Assembly (NCBI GenBank): GCA_963837775.1
Contig: CAWIOX010000004.1
Coordinates: 310,001 to 374,000 of the forward strand
From: CAWIOX01 sp963837775
Lineage (GTDB): Bacteria; Pseudomonadota; Gammaproteobacteria; Burkholderiales; Burkholderiaceae_D
Direction of reading: 5' to 3'
DNA length: 64,000 bases
Shown here in pieces: positions 42,974 to 54,053 of this stretch. The notes under the pieces were generated by a model. The model saw only the letters and a program-made list of their open reading frames with translations, searched no databases and was not told the origin of the DNA. Numbering within the stretch: the first letter of the stretch is position 1; every line of letters starts with the position of its first letter. The position numbers were made by a program, and so were the translations under genes.

Positions 42974-45900
42974 GTGACCCAATCAGGCAATTTCAGTTTC
43001 CTCGCAGAACATTCGTCCTTGTTTGCACAGCTGGGCCGCAGCGCCGAACAGGTCTTTTCCGGCGACCCCAATACCACCCTCATCAAGTTGCGCCAGCTGG
43101 GCGAAGCCCTGGCCCAGGATCTGGCTGCGCGCTCCGGTATCGTGTTCGACAGCGAAACCACGCAAGCCGACCTGCTCTATAAGCTCCAGCGCGAAATCCA
43201 GCTCGACCCGGAAATCCGCACGCTATTTCACACACTGCGCATCGAGGGCAATAAGGCCACGCACCAGTTTCAAACCAGACACAAGGATGCGATGGATGGC
43301 CTCAAGGTCGCGCGCTCGCTGGCGATCTGGTATCACCAATCGTCAGCAAGCACGGCGCCGAATTCAAGGCCGGTCCCTTTGTGCCGCCACAAGACCCCAG
43401 TGCCGAACTGCGGCAACTCCAGACGCAGATAGAACAACTCAAGGCCGAACTGGGCAGCACTGCGCAAGCGCTGGAAACCAATCAGCAGCTTGCCTCCCTG
43501 ATCGCCAAAGAGAAGGAAGAGTATTCGGTGCTGGCGCTGCAGATGGATGCCGAGGCGCGGTCTTTTGAAGCGCTGGCACTGGAGCACGAAGCCGAATTGC
43601 GCCGGGCGCAGCACGATTTCGAGACCCAGATCAAGGCCGCCAGTCAACAACTCAACGCTCAGCAAACCCAGCAACTCAAGGCACGCACCCAGCAAGCCAG
43701 CCGCCAGTTTTCACCGAACGAAGAACTGACCCGCATCCTGATCGACCAGCAATTGACTGAAGCCGGCTGGCAAGCCGATACGCAAATCATCACCCATGCG
43801 CGTGGCGCCCGCCCCGAAAAAGGCAGGAACAAAGCCATCGCCGAATGGCCCACCGCCGGCAAGCAGTCCGCCGATTACGTGCTGTTTGCCGGACTCACGC
43901 CGATGGCCGTGGTCGAAGCCAAGCGCGAAAACATCAATGTCGCCGGCAAGATTCCGCAAGCCCAGCGCTATTCGCGCGGTTTCAACATGGACGCCAGCCA
44001 CAAGCCGGCCTGGCAGGCTGCCGGTCAATCCGGCCCCTGGGATGACGGCGAAGGCGGGCAGTTTTTTGTGCCGTTCGTCTATTCCTGCAACGGACGGCCG
44101 TACATCAAGCAACTCGCCGAGCAAAGCGGCACCTGGTTCCGCGATCTGCGCTCGCCGGCCAATCTGGCGCGGGCGCTGATGGATTTTCACCGGCCGGACG
44201 GCTTGCATCGACCAACTGCTGCGCAGCAAAGAAGATGCCGAAGCCAGCTTGCAGCAAGAAGGCTACGCCTACCTGGGCCTGCGCGACTACCAGCAAAAAG
44301 CCATTCAATCGGTGGAAGCCGCACTGGAGGACGAGCGCCGGCAATGCCTGCTCGCGATGGCCACCGGCACCGGCAAGACCCGCACCATCGTCGGCCTGAT
44401 GTACCGCTTCCTGAAGGCGGAACGCTTCCGCCGCATCCTGTTTCTGGTCGATCGCACCGCCCTCGGCGACCAGGCCACCGAGGTATTCCACGACGCCGCT
44501 GCTTGAACAGAACATGCCCCTGTCCAAGCTCTACAACATCGCCGAACTGGGCGATATGGCTGCGGAAGCCGAAACCCGGATTCAGGTCGCCACCGTGCAG
44601 GCGATGGTCAGGCGCATATTCCAGTCCGACCATCCGCCCGGCGTCGACGAGTTCGACTGCATCATCGTCGACGAAGCGCATCGCGGCTATACCCTCGACC
44701 AGGACATGACCGAAGGCGAGCTGGCGGTGCGCGATCAGGCCCAGTACCTGTCGAGCTACCGCCGCACGCTCGACTATTTCGATGCCGTCAAGATCGGCCT
44801 CACCGCCACCCCGGCCAAGCACACCACCGACATTTTCGGCAAACCGGTGTACACCTATTCCTACCGTGAAGCCGTGGCCGATGACTGGCTGATCGACCAC
44901 GAACCGCCGATCCGCTACGAAACCTTGCTCACGCAAAACGGCATCCAGTTTGAAAAAGGTCAGGCGGTCAGCGCCATCAACCTCGCCACCGGCGAAATAG
45001 AAGTGTCCGAACTGGAAGACGAAATCAGCTTCAATGTCGAAAGCTTCAACAAGGGCGTCATCACCGAAGGCTTCAACCGGGTCATCTGCCAGCAACTGGC
45101 GGAAGAAATCGATCCGCTCGGCGATGAAAAGACCATGATCTTCTGCGCCACCGATCTGCACGCCGACATGGTCAAGCGCCTGCTCGATGATGCCTTCCGG
45201 CTGAAATACGGCGAAGACTACAACGAAGCGGCAGTACGCAAAATCACCGGCGCACTCCGACAAGATCGCGCAACTGATCAAGCACTACAAAAACGAGCGC
45301 TACCCCAGCATTGCGATTACCGTCGACCTGCTCACGACCGGCATCGACGTGCCGAAAATCTGCCATCTGGTCTTCATGCGCCGCGTCCGCTCGCGCATCC
45401 TGTACGAGCAAATGATCGGCCGCGCCACCCGCCGCTGCGACGAGATCGGCAAAACCGTGTTCAAGATTTACGATCCGGTCGACATCTACGCGGCGCTGCA
45501 AGACGTCAGCACCATGCAGCCGCTGGTGAAAGACCCCGACATCACGCTCGAACAGCTGGTTGACGAGCTCAACAATCCGGCCAGCTTCACCACGGTCGGC
45601 ACATTGGCCGGCGAAACCCACGCGCACGACGTGCTGGCCGCCATCAGCCAGAAGCTCATGCGCGTGCTGCGCAAGGCCGGCAAGCAGGCCGAGACGAAAC
45701 CGGTCGTCAGGGAAAAACTGGCCCAACTGGAACAGCAATGGGGCATCGCGCCCGACAAGCTGCACCAGCATCTGCACCGCATCGGGCCGCAAGGCGCAGC
45801 CGATTTCGTGCGCCAGCACAGCCAACTGCTGCGCCAGATTGCCGAAGTCAAGCAACTCATCGGCAGCCAATACATGCCCATCATCGCAGAACACAAAGAT

Positions 45901-46443
45901 GAGCTGATGCAGCGCGTACAAAGTTACGGCGAATACAGCAAGCCCGAAGACTATCTGCAAAGCTTCAACGACTTCATCCGGCAACAGATCAACCAGTCGG
46001 CGGCCCTGTCCGTGATCGTGAATCGTCCCAAAGACCTGACCCGTGAACAGTTGAAAGAAGTGCGGCTGCTGCTGGACCAGCACCATTTCAACGAAGCTGC
46101 GCTGCAAACCGCCTGGCGCAACAAAACCAATCAGGATATCGCCGCCAGCATCATCGGCCATATCCGCCAGGCTGCGCTGGGCGAAGCATTATTGCCGTTC
46201 GAACAACGCGTCGCCAGCGCGATGCAACGCATTTACGGCCTGAGCAACTGGTCGCAAGTGCAGCGCCGCTGGCTGGATCGGCTGGCAAAACAGCTGATGC
46301 ATGAAGTGGTGATCGACCAGCAGTTCGTCAACCAGCGCTTCAGCGCCGATGGCGGCGCAAAAAAACTCAACGCGATGCTCGGCGGCCAACTCGATGCCGT
46401 ACTGGGGCAAATCACCGATGCGCTGTGGCCGCAAGCAGCCTGA
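42974..46443 (+). pseudogene. hsdR: Type I restriction endonuclease subunit HsdR, four frameshifts
   Basis: Starts at GTG 42974 and reads, in pieces, as a complete HsdR of about 1,155 residues: an N-terminal DUF4145-like part (DPEIRTLFHTLRIEGNKATH), a coiled coil, the nuclease domain (SADYVLFAGLTPMAVVEAKR), helicase motif I ATGTGKTRT, the DEAH box VDEAHRG, then the C-terminal helicase core and coupling helices (DLLTTGIDVPKICHLVFMRR). The frame changes near 43340 (one base missing in a TTC), 44200, 44500 (an extra G before CTTGAACAG) and 45258 (an extra G before CACTCC). Each is a single-base event with flanking protein conserved. As written no functional motor is made; if these are base-calling errors the gene is intact. 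Confidence 0.9.
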
Positions 46444-46496
46444 CGATTGATTTAGAAAAGGAATAAAATGCGCGCTGGACGGACATTCATATCTTG

Positions 46497-46573
46497 CTGG
46501 AGTATATTTTACAGCCGCAATAAACATATGCGGAAAATGGCATGAAAATGGTGATACTCCCTATTTTTTACGA
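46497..46573. repeat. Dispersed intergenic repeat, copy D
   Basis: Begins GCTGGAGTATATTTTAC and ends GTGATACTCCCTATTTTTTACG, with CATGAAAATG inside; read on the minus strand it aligns with copies B and E. It lies 53 bases after hsdR. Confidence 0.7.
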
Positions 46574-46584
46574 CGTTCAGAATT

Positions 46585-46693
46585 CGTAGGGCGCAATAAG
46601 CGTAGCGCATTGCGCCGCATGGCAACGTCAACACCCACAGCAAGCGTTGATCGATGGCCGATGGATGATCCGGTGCGCATGGCGCACCCTACG
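46585..46693. repeat. GTAGGGCGCA...TGCGCCCTACG-type interspersed repeat
   Basis: CGTAGGGCGCAATAAGCG at the left and GGCGCACCCTACG at the right are roughly inverted, enclosing 70 bases. Elements with these ends are scattered through many proteobacterial genomes. With copy D it fills most of the 384-base hsdR-fic gap. Confidence 0.6.
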
Positions 46694-46827
46694 CAACTGA
46701 ATGGTGCTATTGGCCTTCGGTCAGGAGGGTTTCAACAGCGACCCTGCAAACTAAATTAACCAAACACGTTATTTTATTTTTCGCGCTAAGTTAAAATAGC
46801 GACCAATCCAATTTTAACTTCACATCA

Positions 46828-47988
46828 ATGCAACGCGGAATAACCGGCCATTACACCCCCACCGTCGCTGGCGGGATCGCTTGCCAGGCCTTTGTGCCGC
46901 GGCCTTTGCCGCCGCTGCCCGCATTGGATATAAGCGGCAAGCTGCAGACACGGCTCAATGAGGCGCTGATTGCGCTAGGGCGGCTGGATGCGATCAGCAC
47001 CCTGCTGCCAGATGCCAAACTGTTCTTGTATAGCTATGTACGCAAAGAGGCGGTGATGTCTTCGCAAATCGAAGGCACGCAATCCTCGCTCAGCGATCTG
47101 ATGCTGTACGAAATGGAAGGCCAGCCCGGCGTGCCGATGGATGACGTGCAGGAAGTATCCTGCTACGTCAACGCCCTGACGCTGGGTGTCGAGCGCATAC
47201 GCGAAGGCCACCCGATCAGCTTTCGCCTGCTGACCGAAATCCACCAGGCGCTGATGACATCAGGCCGCGGCACCCAGCGCGGACCGGGCGAGTTCCGCCG
47301 CAATCAAGTCTGGATCGGCGGCCATCGCGCCGACGAAGCCACCTTCGTCCCGCCGCCGGCCAACCAGATCGCCGATTGCTGGGCTGCGCTGGAACAGTTC
47401 ATCAACGACGTGCCGGACGCCACCGCCCCCGTCATCAAAGCCGCGCTGGTGCACGTCCAGTTTGAAACCATCCATCCCTTCATGGACGGCAACGGCCGTA
47501 TCGGCCGCCTGCTGATGCCGCTGATTCTGGTCGAGGCCGGCATCCTGAAAGAGCCGCTGTTGTATCTGTCGGTATTCTTCAAGCAATACCGCGACAGCTA
47601 TTACCGCCTGCTGCAACAAGTGCGCACCAGCGGCGACTGGGAAGCCTGGCTGCTGTTCTTTGTCGATGCCATCGCCGCCACCGCCAACCAGGCCGTCAGC
47701 ACCGCCCAGCAACTCACGCAACTGCTCGCCACCGACAAAGCCCGGCTGGCCGGACTCGGCCGCCTGGCCGGCTCCGCCACGCTCATTCTCGATGCGCTGT
47801 TTGCCCACCCGGTATCGAATATTGCCGCATTGACAGGCGTCACCGGCCTGACGCCGGCCACCATCGGCAAGGCACTGGACGCGCTGGAACACGACCTCGG
47901 CATGGTGCATGAACTCACCGGCCAAAAACGCAACCGGGTGTACGCCTACCGCGCCTACATCGACATTCTGAATCAGGAAACCCCTTAA
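46828..47988 (+). CDS. Fic-domain AMPylase, self-inhibited type
   Basis: A 386-residue protein that would transfer AMP (or another nucleotide) onto a target. The Fic core motif HPFMDGNGRIGR lies at 216-227 with the catalytic H216. The N-terminal inhibitory helix motif SSQIEG (S-x3-E-G) is at 78-83, placing it in the class where inhibition is built into the same chain. A winged-helix-like C-terminus (NIAALTGVTGLTPATIGKAL) follows. It lies between hsdR and hsdM and its stop codon directly abuts the hsdM ATG, so it is part of the restriction-modification operon. No frameshift is present. Confidence 0.92.
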   Translation: MQRGITGHYTPTVAGGIACQAFVPRPLPPLPALDISGKLQTRLNEALIALGRLDAISTLLPDAKLFLYSYVRKEAVMSSQIEGTQSSLSDLMLYEMEGQPGVPMDDVQEVSCYVNALTLGVERIREGHPISFRLLTEIHQALMTSGRGTQRGPGEFRRNQVWIGGHRADEATFVPPPANQIADCWAALEQFINDVPDATAPVIKAALVHVQFETIHPFMDGNGRIGRLLMPLILVEAGILKEPLLYLSVFFKQYRDSYYRLLQQVRTSGDWEAWLLFFVDAIAATANQAVSTAQQLTQLLATDKARLAGLGRLAGSATLILDALFAHPVSNIAALTGVTGLTPATIGKALDALEHDLGMVHELTGQKRNRVYAYRAYIDILNQETP

Positions 47989-49448
47989 ATGAACAACAAC
48001 GACATCGTCCAAAAACTCTGGAACCTGTGCGACGTGCTGCGCGACGACGGCATCAACTACTCCGACTACGTGACCGAACTGGTGCTGCTGCTGTTCATCA
48101 AGATGGAATACGAGAACGCCGAAAGCGGCATCCTCAAGCAGCACAAGCTGCCCGACTACGCGCGCTGGCAAACGCTCGCCGGCCTGTCCGGCCTGAACCT
48201 GCTCAATTACTACCGCGAAACCCTGCTCAAGCTCAGCACCAGCCCCGACCCGCTGATCTCCGCGATCTACGCCGACGCCCAGACCCGCCTGAAGGAGCCG
48301 CGCCACCTCGAACAACTGATCAAGAGCCTCGACGGCATCGACTGGTTCAGCGCGAACGAAAGACGGCCTCGGCGACCTGTATGAAGGCTTGCTGGAAAAA
48401 AACGCCAGCGAAACCAAATCCGGCGCCGGCCAGTACTTCACCCCGCGCCCGCTGATCGACAGCATCATCGCGCTGATCCAGCCGCAGGCCGGCGAAACCA
48501 TCCAGGACCCGGCCGCCGGCACCGCCGGCTTTCTGATCGCCGCCGATGCGTATATCCGCAGCCACACCGACGATATGTACGACCTGAACCAAAAACAGCA
48601 AACCTTCCAGCGCAACAACGCGTATGTCGGCATGGAACTGGTGTCCGGCACCCGCCGGCTGGCGCTGATGAACTGCCTGCTGCACGGGATGGAAGGCGAC
48701 GATCAGGGCGTGGTCCATCTGGGCAACACGCTCGGCAGCGCCGGCACCCAGCTGCCCAAGGTCGACATCATCCTCACCAATCCGCCGTTCGGCACCGCCA
48801 AAGGCGGCGGCGGCCCGACCCGCGACGACTTCACCTTCAGCACCGGCAACAAGCAGCTGGCGTTCCTGCAGCACATCTACCGCGGCCTGAAGGACGGCGG
48901 CCGCGCCGCCGTGGTGTTGCCCGACAACGTGCTGTTCGAAGCCGGCGTCGGCGCCGACATCCGGCGCGACCTGATGGACAAGTGCAACCTGCACACCATC
49001 CTGCGCCTGCCCACCGGCATCTTTTACGCGCAGGGCGTGAAGACCAATGTGCTGTTCTTCAGCAAGGTCAGCAAGCACGCCAGCGCCAGCACCAAAGAAC
49101 GTCTGGGTCTACGACCTGCGCGCCAACATGCCCAAGTTCGGCAAGCGCACCCCGTTCACCCGCGCCCACTTCAGCGACTTCGAAGCCGCCTACGGCGACG
49201 ACCCGCACGGCAACAGCGCCCGCACCGATCAGGGCGAAGCGGGACGCTTGCGCTGCTTTGACCGCGCGTGGATCGCCGAGCGCAGCGACAGCCTCGATAT
49301 CGCGTGGCTGAAGGACGACAACGCCGAAGACGCGGCCGACCTGCCGCAACCGGCAGTGCTGGCGCAACAGGCGATGGATGAACTGGAAGCGGCGTTCGCC
49401 GAGTTGCAGGGGATATTGGCGGAACTGGGTGAAGAGGTGGCGGGATGA
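47989..49448 (+). pseudogene. hsdM: Type I DNA methyltransferase subunit HsdM, two frameshifts
   Basis: Adenine methyltransferase of the HsdMS complex; about 485 residues if repaired. Visible: the N-terminal helical domain (DDGINYSDYVTELVLLLFIK), SAM motif I DPAAGTAGFL and catalytic motif IV NPPF in DIILTNPPFGTAKGGGG. The frame breaks near 48357 (an extra A: GAACGAA-A-GACGGC) and near 49100 (an extra G: ACCAAA-G-AACGTC), each a one-base insertion with both sides conserved. The start touches the fic stop; the end overlaps hsdS by four bases. Confidence 0.9.
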
Positions 49449-50911
49449 GTGGATTGCCGAAGGGCTGGACTGAATGCTGCAGCTTTCAATTATCGCATCT
49501 TGATGGATCTTCAGATGGTGACTGGCGACAAAGACCGCTCAAATGGTCATTTCGACTATTACTGAGCGGCAGCATTCCTTGGCATAAACATTGACGAACT
49601 TGATCAACGATTTGTTCTCGACTCTGAAGAAACGATAATTTACTTCACTGAAAAACTGCAGCGCAAAGCTTTATCTAAACTGGCGACATTCTCTGATTGC
49701 GATGTATGCGCGCGACTCATTGGGAAGACGTGCATTTCCTGGGAATAGCTCATCAACCATGTATCACAGTCTTGCGAGTTGTAGGTATTCCGCCAGGATA
49801 ACGAAAGACTTCTAGCGAGTATTTATATCAATGCTATCAACTCACCAAAAGTGATGCTTTCATAGAAGCTGGGAAAGGTGGTGCATCAGGCACTAATATT
49901 TCTCAAGCAGATTATCAAGAGAAGCTTGGCTCGATTCCACTCGCCCCGCTCCCCGAACAAAAACGCATCGCCGACAAGCTCGACACCGTGCTCGCGCGCG
50001 TGGATGCGTGCCGCGACCGCCTGAACCGCGTCCCGCTGATCCTCAAACGCTTCCGGCAATCGGTGCTCGCCGCCGCCACGTCGGGGCAACTCACCGCCGA
50101 TTGGCGTGCGGAACAATTAGAGGCTGAACCAGAAGGTATTTCCAACACAGCTAATAGTGCGTGGGCAACTGTTATCGTCGCTAACCTGTGTGACGAAATT
50201 TTCGATCGGTCCGATTTGGTTCCAAAGTTGAAGTCGGACGATTACATGGCTCAAGGTGAACGAGTAGCTGCGGTTGGAAAACATTGGGCATCTCAGTTTT
50301 GGATATATCGAAAGAAACATATATCTCTCAAGAAAAGTATCAAACTTTAGAATAGCACACTATTTAATCCTGGCGACATTCTGTTTTCTCTCATTATGTC
50401 GATGAGAGACGGTTCGGGTTTGCCAGCTACCTGACGACATTGCCAACTAAAGCAATCAACAAAGCAGACTGTTTCTGCATTCGAGCAAATGAAAAAATTG
50501 TCTCCGCCAAATTTTCTAACTTATCGCCTTGCGTGCAAATCAACTTACATTACTTATGAAGGCAGCAAGTGCACGGTACTACGAGACCGCGGATTAACCT
50601 TAAACATCTAAAGCAATTTGAATTTGCGTCTTCCCTCAGTCATAGAACAACATGAAATCGTCCGCCGCGTAGAAACCCTGTTCGCGTTCGCCGACCGCCT
50701 GGAAGCCCGGCTCGCGACGGCCCGCGCCGCGACCGAGCGCCTGACGCCGGCGCTGCTGGCCAAGGCCTTCCGCGGCGAACTGGTGCCGCAAGACCCGGAC
50801 GACGAACCGGCCGCCGCCCTGCTGCAGCGCCTCGCCGCCAGCCGCGCTGATAGCCGGTTCCAAGCCGCGCCGCGCACGGGCGGCCAAGGTCTAGCAGCCT
50901 GTCGGACTTAG
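49445..50911 (+). pseudogene. hsdS: Type I specificity subunit HsdS, multiply frameshifted
   Basis: Specificity subunit with two target-recognition domains. Conserved spacer sequences are plain: PLAPLPEQKRIADKLDTVLA, then RVDACRDRLNRVPLILKRFR, and in the second half SVIEQHEIVRRVETLFAFAD with LTPALLAKAFRGELVPQDP. The two recognition domains (about 49550-49920 and 50130-50600) are AT-rich compared with the spacers, as is usual, and carry many shifts and stops; some, such as one extra T at about 50632 in GCGTCTTCCCTC, are single-base. It starts with ATG overlapping the hsdM stop. No working product as given. Confidence 0.88.
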
Positions 50912-50972
50912 GAGTCGTCGGCTGCAAGTGCAGTGCTGCACTAGCGATCTGTAAATGACCGAAGAACAAATT

Positions 50973-51064
50973 CCCTCCCCTTCAAGGGGAGGGCTAGGGA
51001 GGGGATGGGTTTGTGTCGCAAAAGAAACCCATCCTCCACCCGGCCTCCCCCTTGAAGGGGGAGG
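50973..51064. repeat. CCCTCCCC...GGGGAGGG palindromic interspersed repeat
   Basis: Two strong palindromes, CCCTCCCCTTCAAGGGGAGGG and a matching CCTCCCCCTTGAAGGGGGAGG, flank GATGGGTTT/AAACCCATC arms. This is a widespread class of GC-rich extragenic palindrome. It lies downstream of hsdS. Confidence 0.7.
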
Positions 51065-51104
51065 AGAAAACCGCCGTCACCTGCGGACTGGATAATTGCA
51101 CAGA

Positions 51105-51182
51105 CCGTAAAAAAACAGGGAGTATGCCGATTTTCATGGCATCCCCCGCACAGATTCATTAGGGGTTAAAATATACCCCCTA
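51105..51182. repeat. Dispersed intergenic repeat, copy E
   Basis: CCGTAAAAAAACAGGGAGTATG at the left, ATTTTCATGGCATCCCCCGCAC in the middle and TTAAAATATACCCCC at the right; nearly collinear with copy B. Together with the palindromic repeat it fills the 400-base hsdS-yoaK gap. Confidence 0.7.
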
Positions 51183-51314
51183 CAGTATTAAAACGCGTTC
51201 AATGCCGGCCTGCAGCCCGGCGCCGGCTGCCGCGACCGGCATTACGCGCTTATTTCGTGCCTTTGGTGAATTTCGTGGACCCGGCCTTACTCCATTGAAG
51301 GCGCGCATTGCCGC

Positions 51315-52076
51315 TTACTTCAGCCAGATCCTGAGCCGCGCCATAAAATCGTCCAGCACCGGCACCGCTGCCAGCATCATCAAAGTCAGCGCCAGCGGGA
51401 TGGTGGAGGCGAAGCCGATATGTTTGAAGCCCAAAGCGCCGACAAAGCCGCCGATGAAGAACATCGACAGCAGCATGCTCAGCAGCAGCAGTTTTTCGCG
51501 ATTGGCGCGCACGAAGTCGCGGTCGGTGTGGTCGCTGGTGCGGTTCCAGTAAAACAGCTTGCCCAGTTCGATCCCGATATCGGTCACCAGGCCGGTGACA
51601 TGGGTGGTGCGGATGACCGAGTTCGACAGTTTGGTGATGATCGCGTTCTGCAAGCCCATGATGAAGCACAGCAGCATCACGGTGACCGACACGAACAGGC
51701 CCATGCGCTCGGACAGATTGCCGCCGAGGATGCCGAAACACAGCAGCAATACCGATTCCAGCATCAGCGGCATCGCATATTCGCTTTGCAGCTGGCGCTG
51801 GCGCCCCCAGTTGATCATGATTGATGAACAGGCCGCCCCGGTGATGAACGACAGCATCGAACCGGCGCCGGCCAGCACCAGGCCGATATCGCCCAGCGCC
51901 AGATCGTCGGCCATCGAAGACGCAATGCCGGTCATGTGCGAGGTGTATTGATTGACCGCGAGAAAGCCGCCGGCATTGGTCGCGCCGGCTACGAAGGCCA
52001 GCGACAGCCCGAGCTGGACATTGGCTTCGGAACTGCGTTCTTTGCCGGTCAGGCGGCGCAGGTACAAAATCGGCAT
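51315..52076 (-). CDS. YoaK/DUF1275-family membrane protein
   Basis: A 253-residue inner-membrane protein with six hydrophobic segments. Family motifs include AFVAGATNAGGFLAVNQYTS (about residues 30-49) with HMTG next, GLQNAIITKLSNSVIRTTHV and TGLVTDIGIELGK. The start MPILYLRRLTGKERS at 52076 is chosen on family length; the open frame runs 19 codons further without resemblance. Function of the family is unknown; a transport-like fold is assumed. It has no clear operon partner and is divergent from the phospholipase-D-like gene. Confidence 0.85.
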   Translation of the reverse strand: MPILYLRRLTGKERSSEANVQLGLSLAFVAGATNAGGFLAVNQYTSHMTGIASSMADDLALGDIGLVLAGAGSMLSFITGAACSSIMINWGRQRQLQSEYAMPLMLESVLLLCFGILGGNLSERMGLFVSVTVMLLCFIMGLQNAIITKLSNSVIRTTHVTGLVTDIGIELGKLFYWNRTSDHTDRDFVRANREKLLLLSMLLSMFFIGGFVGALGFKHIGFASTIPLALTLMMLAAVPVLDDFMARLRIWLK

Positions 52077-52556
52077 CAGTGGCTTTAAGATAAGTGAAAC
52101 ATGTAAGGGGGCGCCTAGCGGCCCCGTATTCAAGCACCGGCGCGCAATATTTCTCCGCGCAAATTCTGGCTGACAGCGACGTGATGTTGAAAAATTCCAT
52201 CATCGCACATCCTTTCGCTTCCGGCTCGAACGGTGTCAAGTTAGTGATGATAGCGCAAGCTGCTTTTCCACCCCATATTCCATGGTTCTCAATCCTGGCT
52301 GAAAGCCAGACTTAATTGGCATTGCGACTCCCATGTTTGTTAGCGCACAGACAGATCTTCCGAGTCCGCTTATTTTGCAAGCTTCAACATAGGAAGTGTC
52401 GATGAACTAAATTGAATTGATCGCATCATCGAACAGGAAATAGCGCATGGAAATATTGCAAGAATTCTTTGATTACAAGAATTTTTTCCCGGCTTGCAAT
52501 ATCAACGCTGGCGTAATCGTGTGCGATCCTTCGGCGACCTGAATATGGAGTGCCTC
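52077..52556. other. 480-base intergenic region with a possible small ORF
   Basis: No recognised gene. The only candidate is a 31-codon frame on the plus strand at 52447-52542 (MEILQEFFDYKNFFPACNIN...), preceded by CAGGAAATAGCGC and ending 14 bases before the phospholipase-D-like gene. It might be a leader peptide, but nothing else supports it. Confidence 0.3.
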
Positions 52557-53948
52557 ATGAACTGCAATGTGCGTCTTAACTGGATCATCCGCTTGGTCGG
52601 CCTGATCGGAATCGGTCTGCTGACCACTGCCTGCGCGGCACTCCCCGAAGTACGCTATCTGAATGATTCGCTGGTAGCACCGGCGAACCCAACGGTGACC
52701 AATGCACAAGGCACGCTCAGCGCAAAAAAATCAAATTCGCTGCTGGCCAGCCGCTGGCACAATTCGCACGTCGATATTGCAGCGCTGGCGGCGCTGGAAG
52801 AAGCGGCTACCGGCAGCCCTCTGATCGCCGGCAACAAAGTTACCCTGCTTTATGATGGTCCGCAAACCTTGACGGCAATGATCGAGGCAATCAGCACGGC
52901 CAAGGATCACATCAATCTGGAAACCTATATCTTCGACCAGGATGCGCTCGGCATCCGCTTTGCAGATCTCCTGATCGCCCGCCAACGGGCCGGGGTGCAG
53001 GTCAATGTGATCTACGACAGCGTCGGCACGATTGGCACGCCGCAGTCCTTCTTCGACAAGATGCGCGATGCCGGAATTCATCTGCAGGCCTTCAATCCCG
53101 TCAACCCGCTAAAGCTGATCGGGCCATGGGAGCCAAACAATCGCGATCACCGGAAAATCCTGGTGGTCGACGGCGTGGTTGCGTTCACCGGCGGCGTCAA
53201 TATCAGCAGTACCTATGCCAACAGCTCGCTGTTTCGCTCCAAAGCCCGGCGCAAGGCCAAAGTCGGCTGGCGCGATACCCATATCAAGATAGAAGGGCCG
53301 GCGGTGGCCGCATTACAGTGGTTATTTCTGGATACCTGGGCCAGCCAAGCATCCCCTGATCTGCCTGACAGCAATTTCTTTCCGCCGTTAAAAGAAGCCG
53401 GCGACAAGCTGGTCCGGGTTCTGGCCAGTGCCCCCGATAGCGATCATGATATTTACAAGGCTTATGTTCTGGCGATCCAGGAGGCAAAGAATACGGTGCA
53501 TATTACCTGCGCCTATTTTGTGCCGGACGTGCAGATCCTGCAGGCGTTACGCGATGCGGCGCAGCGTGGTGTCGATGTCAAAATCATTTTGCCCGGCGTG
53601 ACGGACAGCGGCCTGATGCACCATGCGACACAATCCTTTTACAGTGAAATGCTGGCCAGCGGCATCAAAGTCTATCAGTTGCAAATCGCCGTCCTGCATG
53701 CCAAGACTGCCGTAATCGACAAGGTTTGGGCGACGGTAGGATCGACCAATATCGATACCCGCAGCTTCTTGCACAACAATGAAATCAACGTGGTGGTCTT
53801 CGGCGAGGAATTCGCCAACGCGATGGAAAATGCGTTTGTCGAGGATCTGCGCTATTCAGTCGAAATTACCGGGGAAAAATGGGCGCAGCGTCCGCTGGGC
53901 GACCGGCTCAAGGAATGGATGGCCCGCCGACTTGAGTATTGGCTGTGA
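52557..53948 (+). CDS. Phospholipase-D-fold lipoprotein, cardiolipin-synthase-like
   Basis: A 463-residue protein with two PLD active sites, H198-K200-D205 (HRKILVVD) and H381-K383-D388 (HAKTAVID), the arrangement of bacterial cardiolipin synthases and related transphosphatidylases. Unlike ClsA it has a single N-terminal segment ending in a lipobox (LTTAC, C26), so it should be a membrane-anchored lipoprotein facing the periplasm. The start at 52557 follows GGAG; an ATG four codons upstream is possible. The next gene follows after 105 bases on the same strand. Confidence 0.88.
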   Translation: MNCNVRLNWIIRLVGLIGIGLLTTACAALPEVRYLNDSLVAPANPTVTNAQGTLSAKKSNSLLASRWHNSHVDIAALAALEEAATGSPLIAGNKVTLLYDGPQTLTAMIEAISTAKDHINLETYIFDQDALGIRFADLLIARQRAGVQVNVIYDSVGTIGTPQSFFDKMRDAGIHLQAFNPVNPLKLIGPWEPNNRDHRKILVVDGVVAFTGGVNISSTYANSSLFRSKARRKAKVGWRDTHIKIEGPAVAALQWLFLDTWASQASPDLPDSNFFPPLKEAGDKLVRVLASAPDSDHDIYKAYVLAIQEAKNTVHITCAYFVPDVQILQALRDAAQRGVDVKIILPGVTDSGLMHHATQSFYSEMLASGIKVYQLQIAVLHAKTAVIDKVWATVGSTNIDTRSFLHNNEINVVVFGEEFANAMENAFVEDLRYSVEITGEKWAQRPLGDRLKEWMARRLEYWL

Positions 53949-54053
53949 TGCGTGGTTTGCCGGAATATTCAAAGCCCATATTTTAGACATTGGGGAAAGA
54001 GTTCAGCGTAGCGCTACTCTTTCCCCCAACCTATTAGCCGTGATGGAGTGGTA

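Noticed and set aside
47260..48651. A 463-codon minus-strand frame opposite fic and hsdM
   Set aside because: Antisense shadow; it ignores the boundaries of two real genes.
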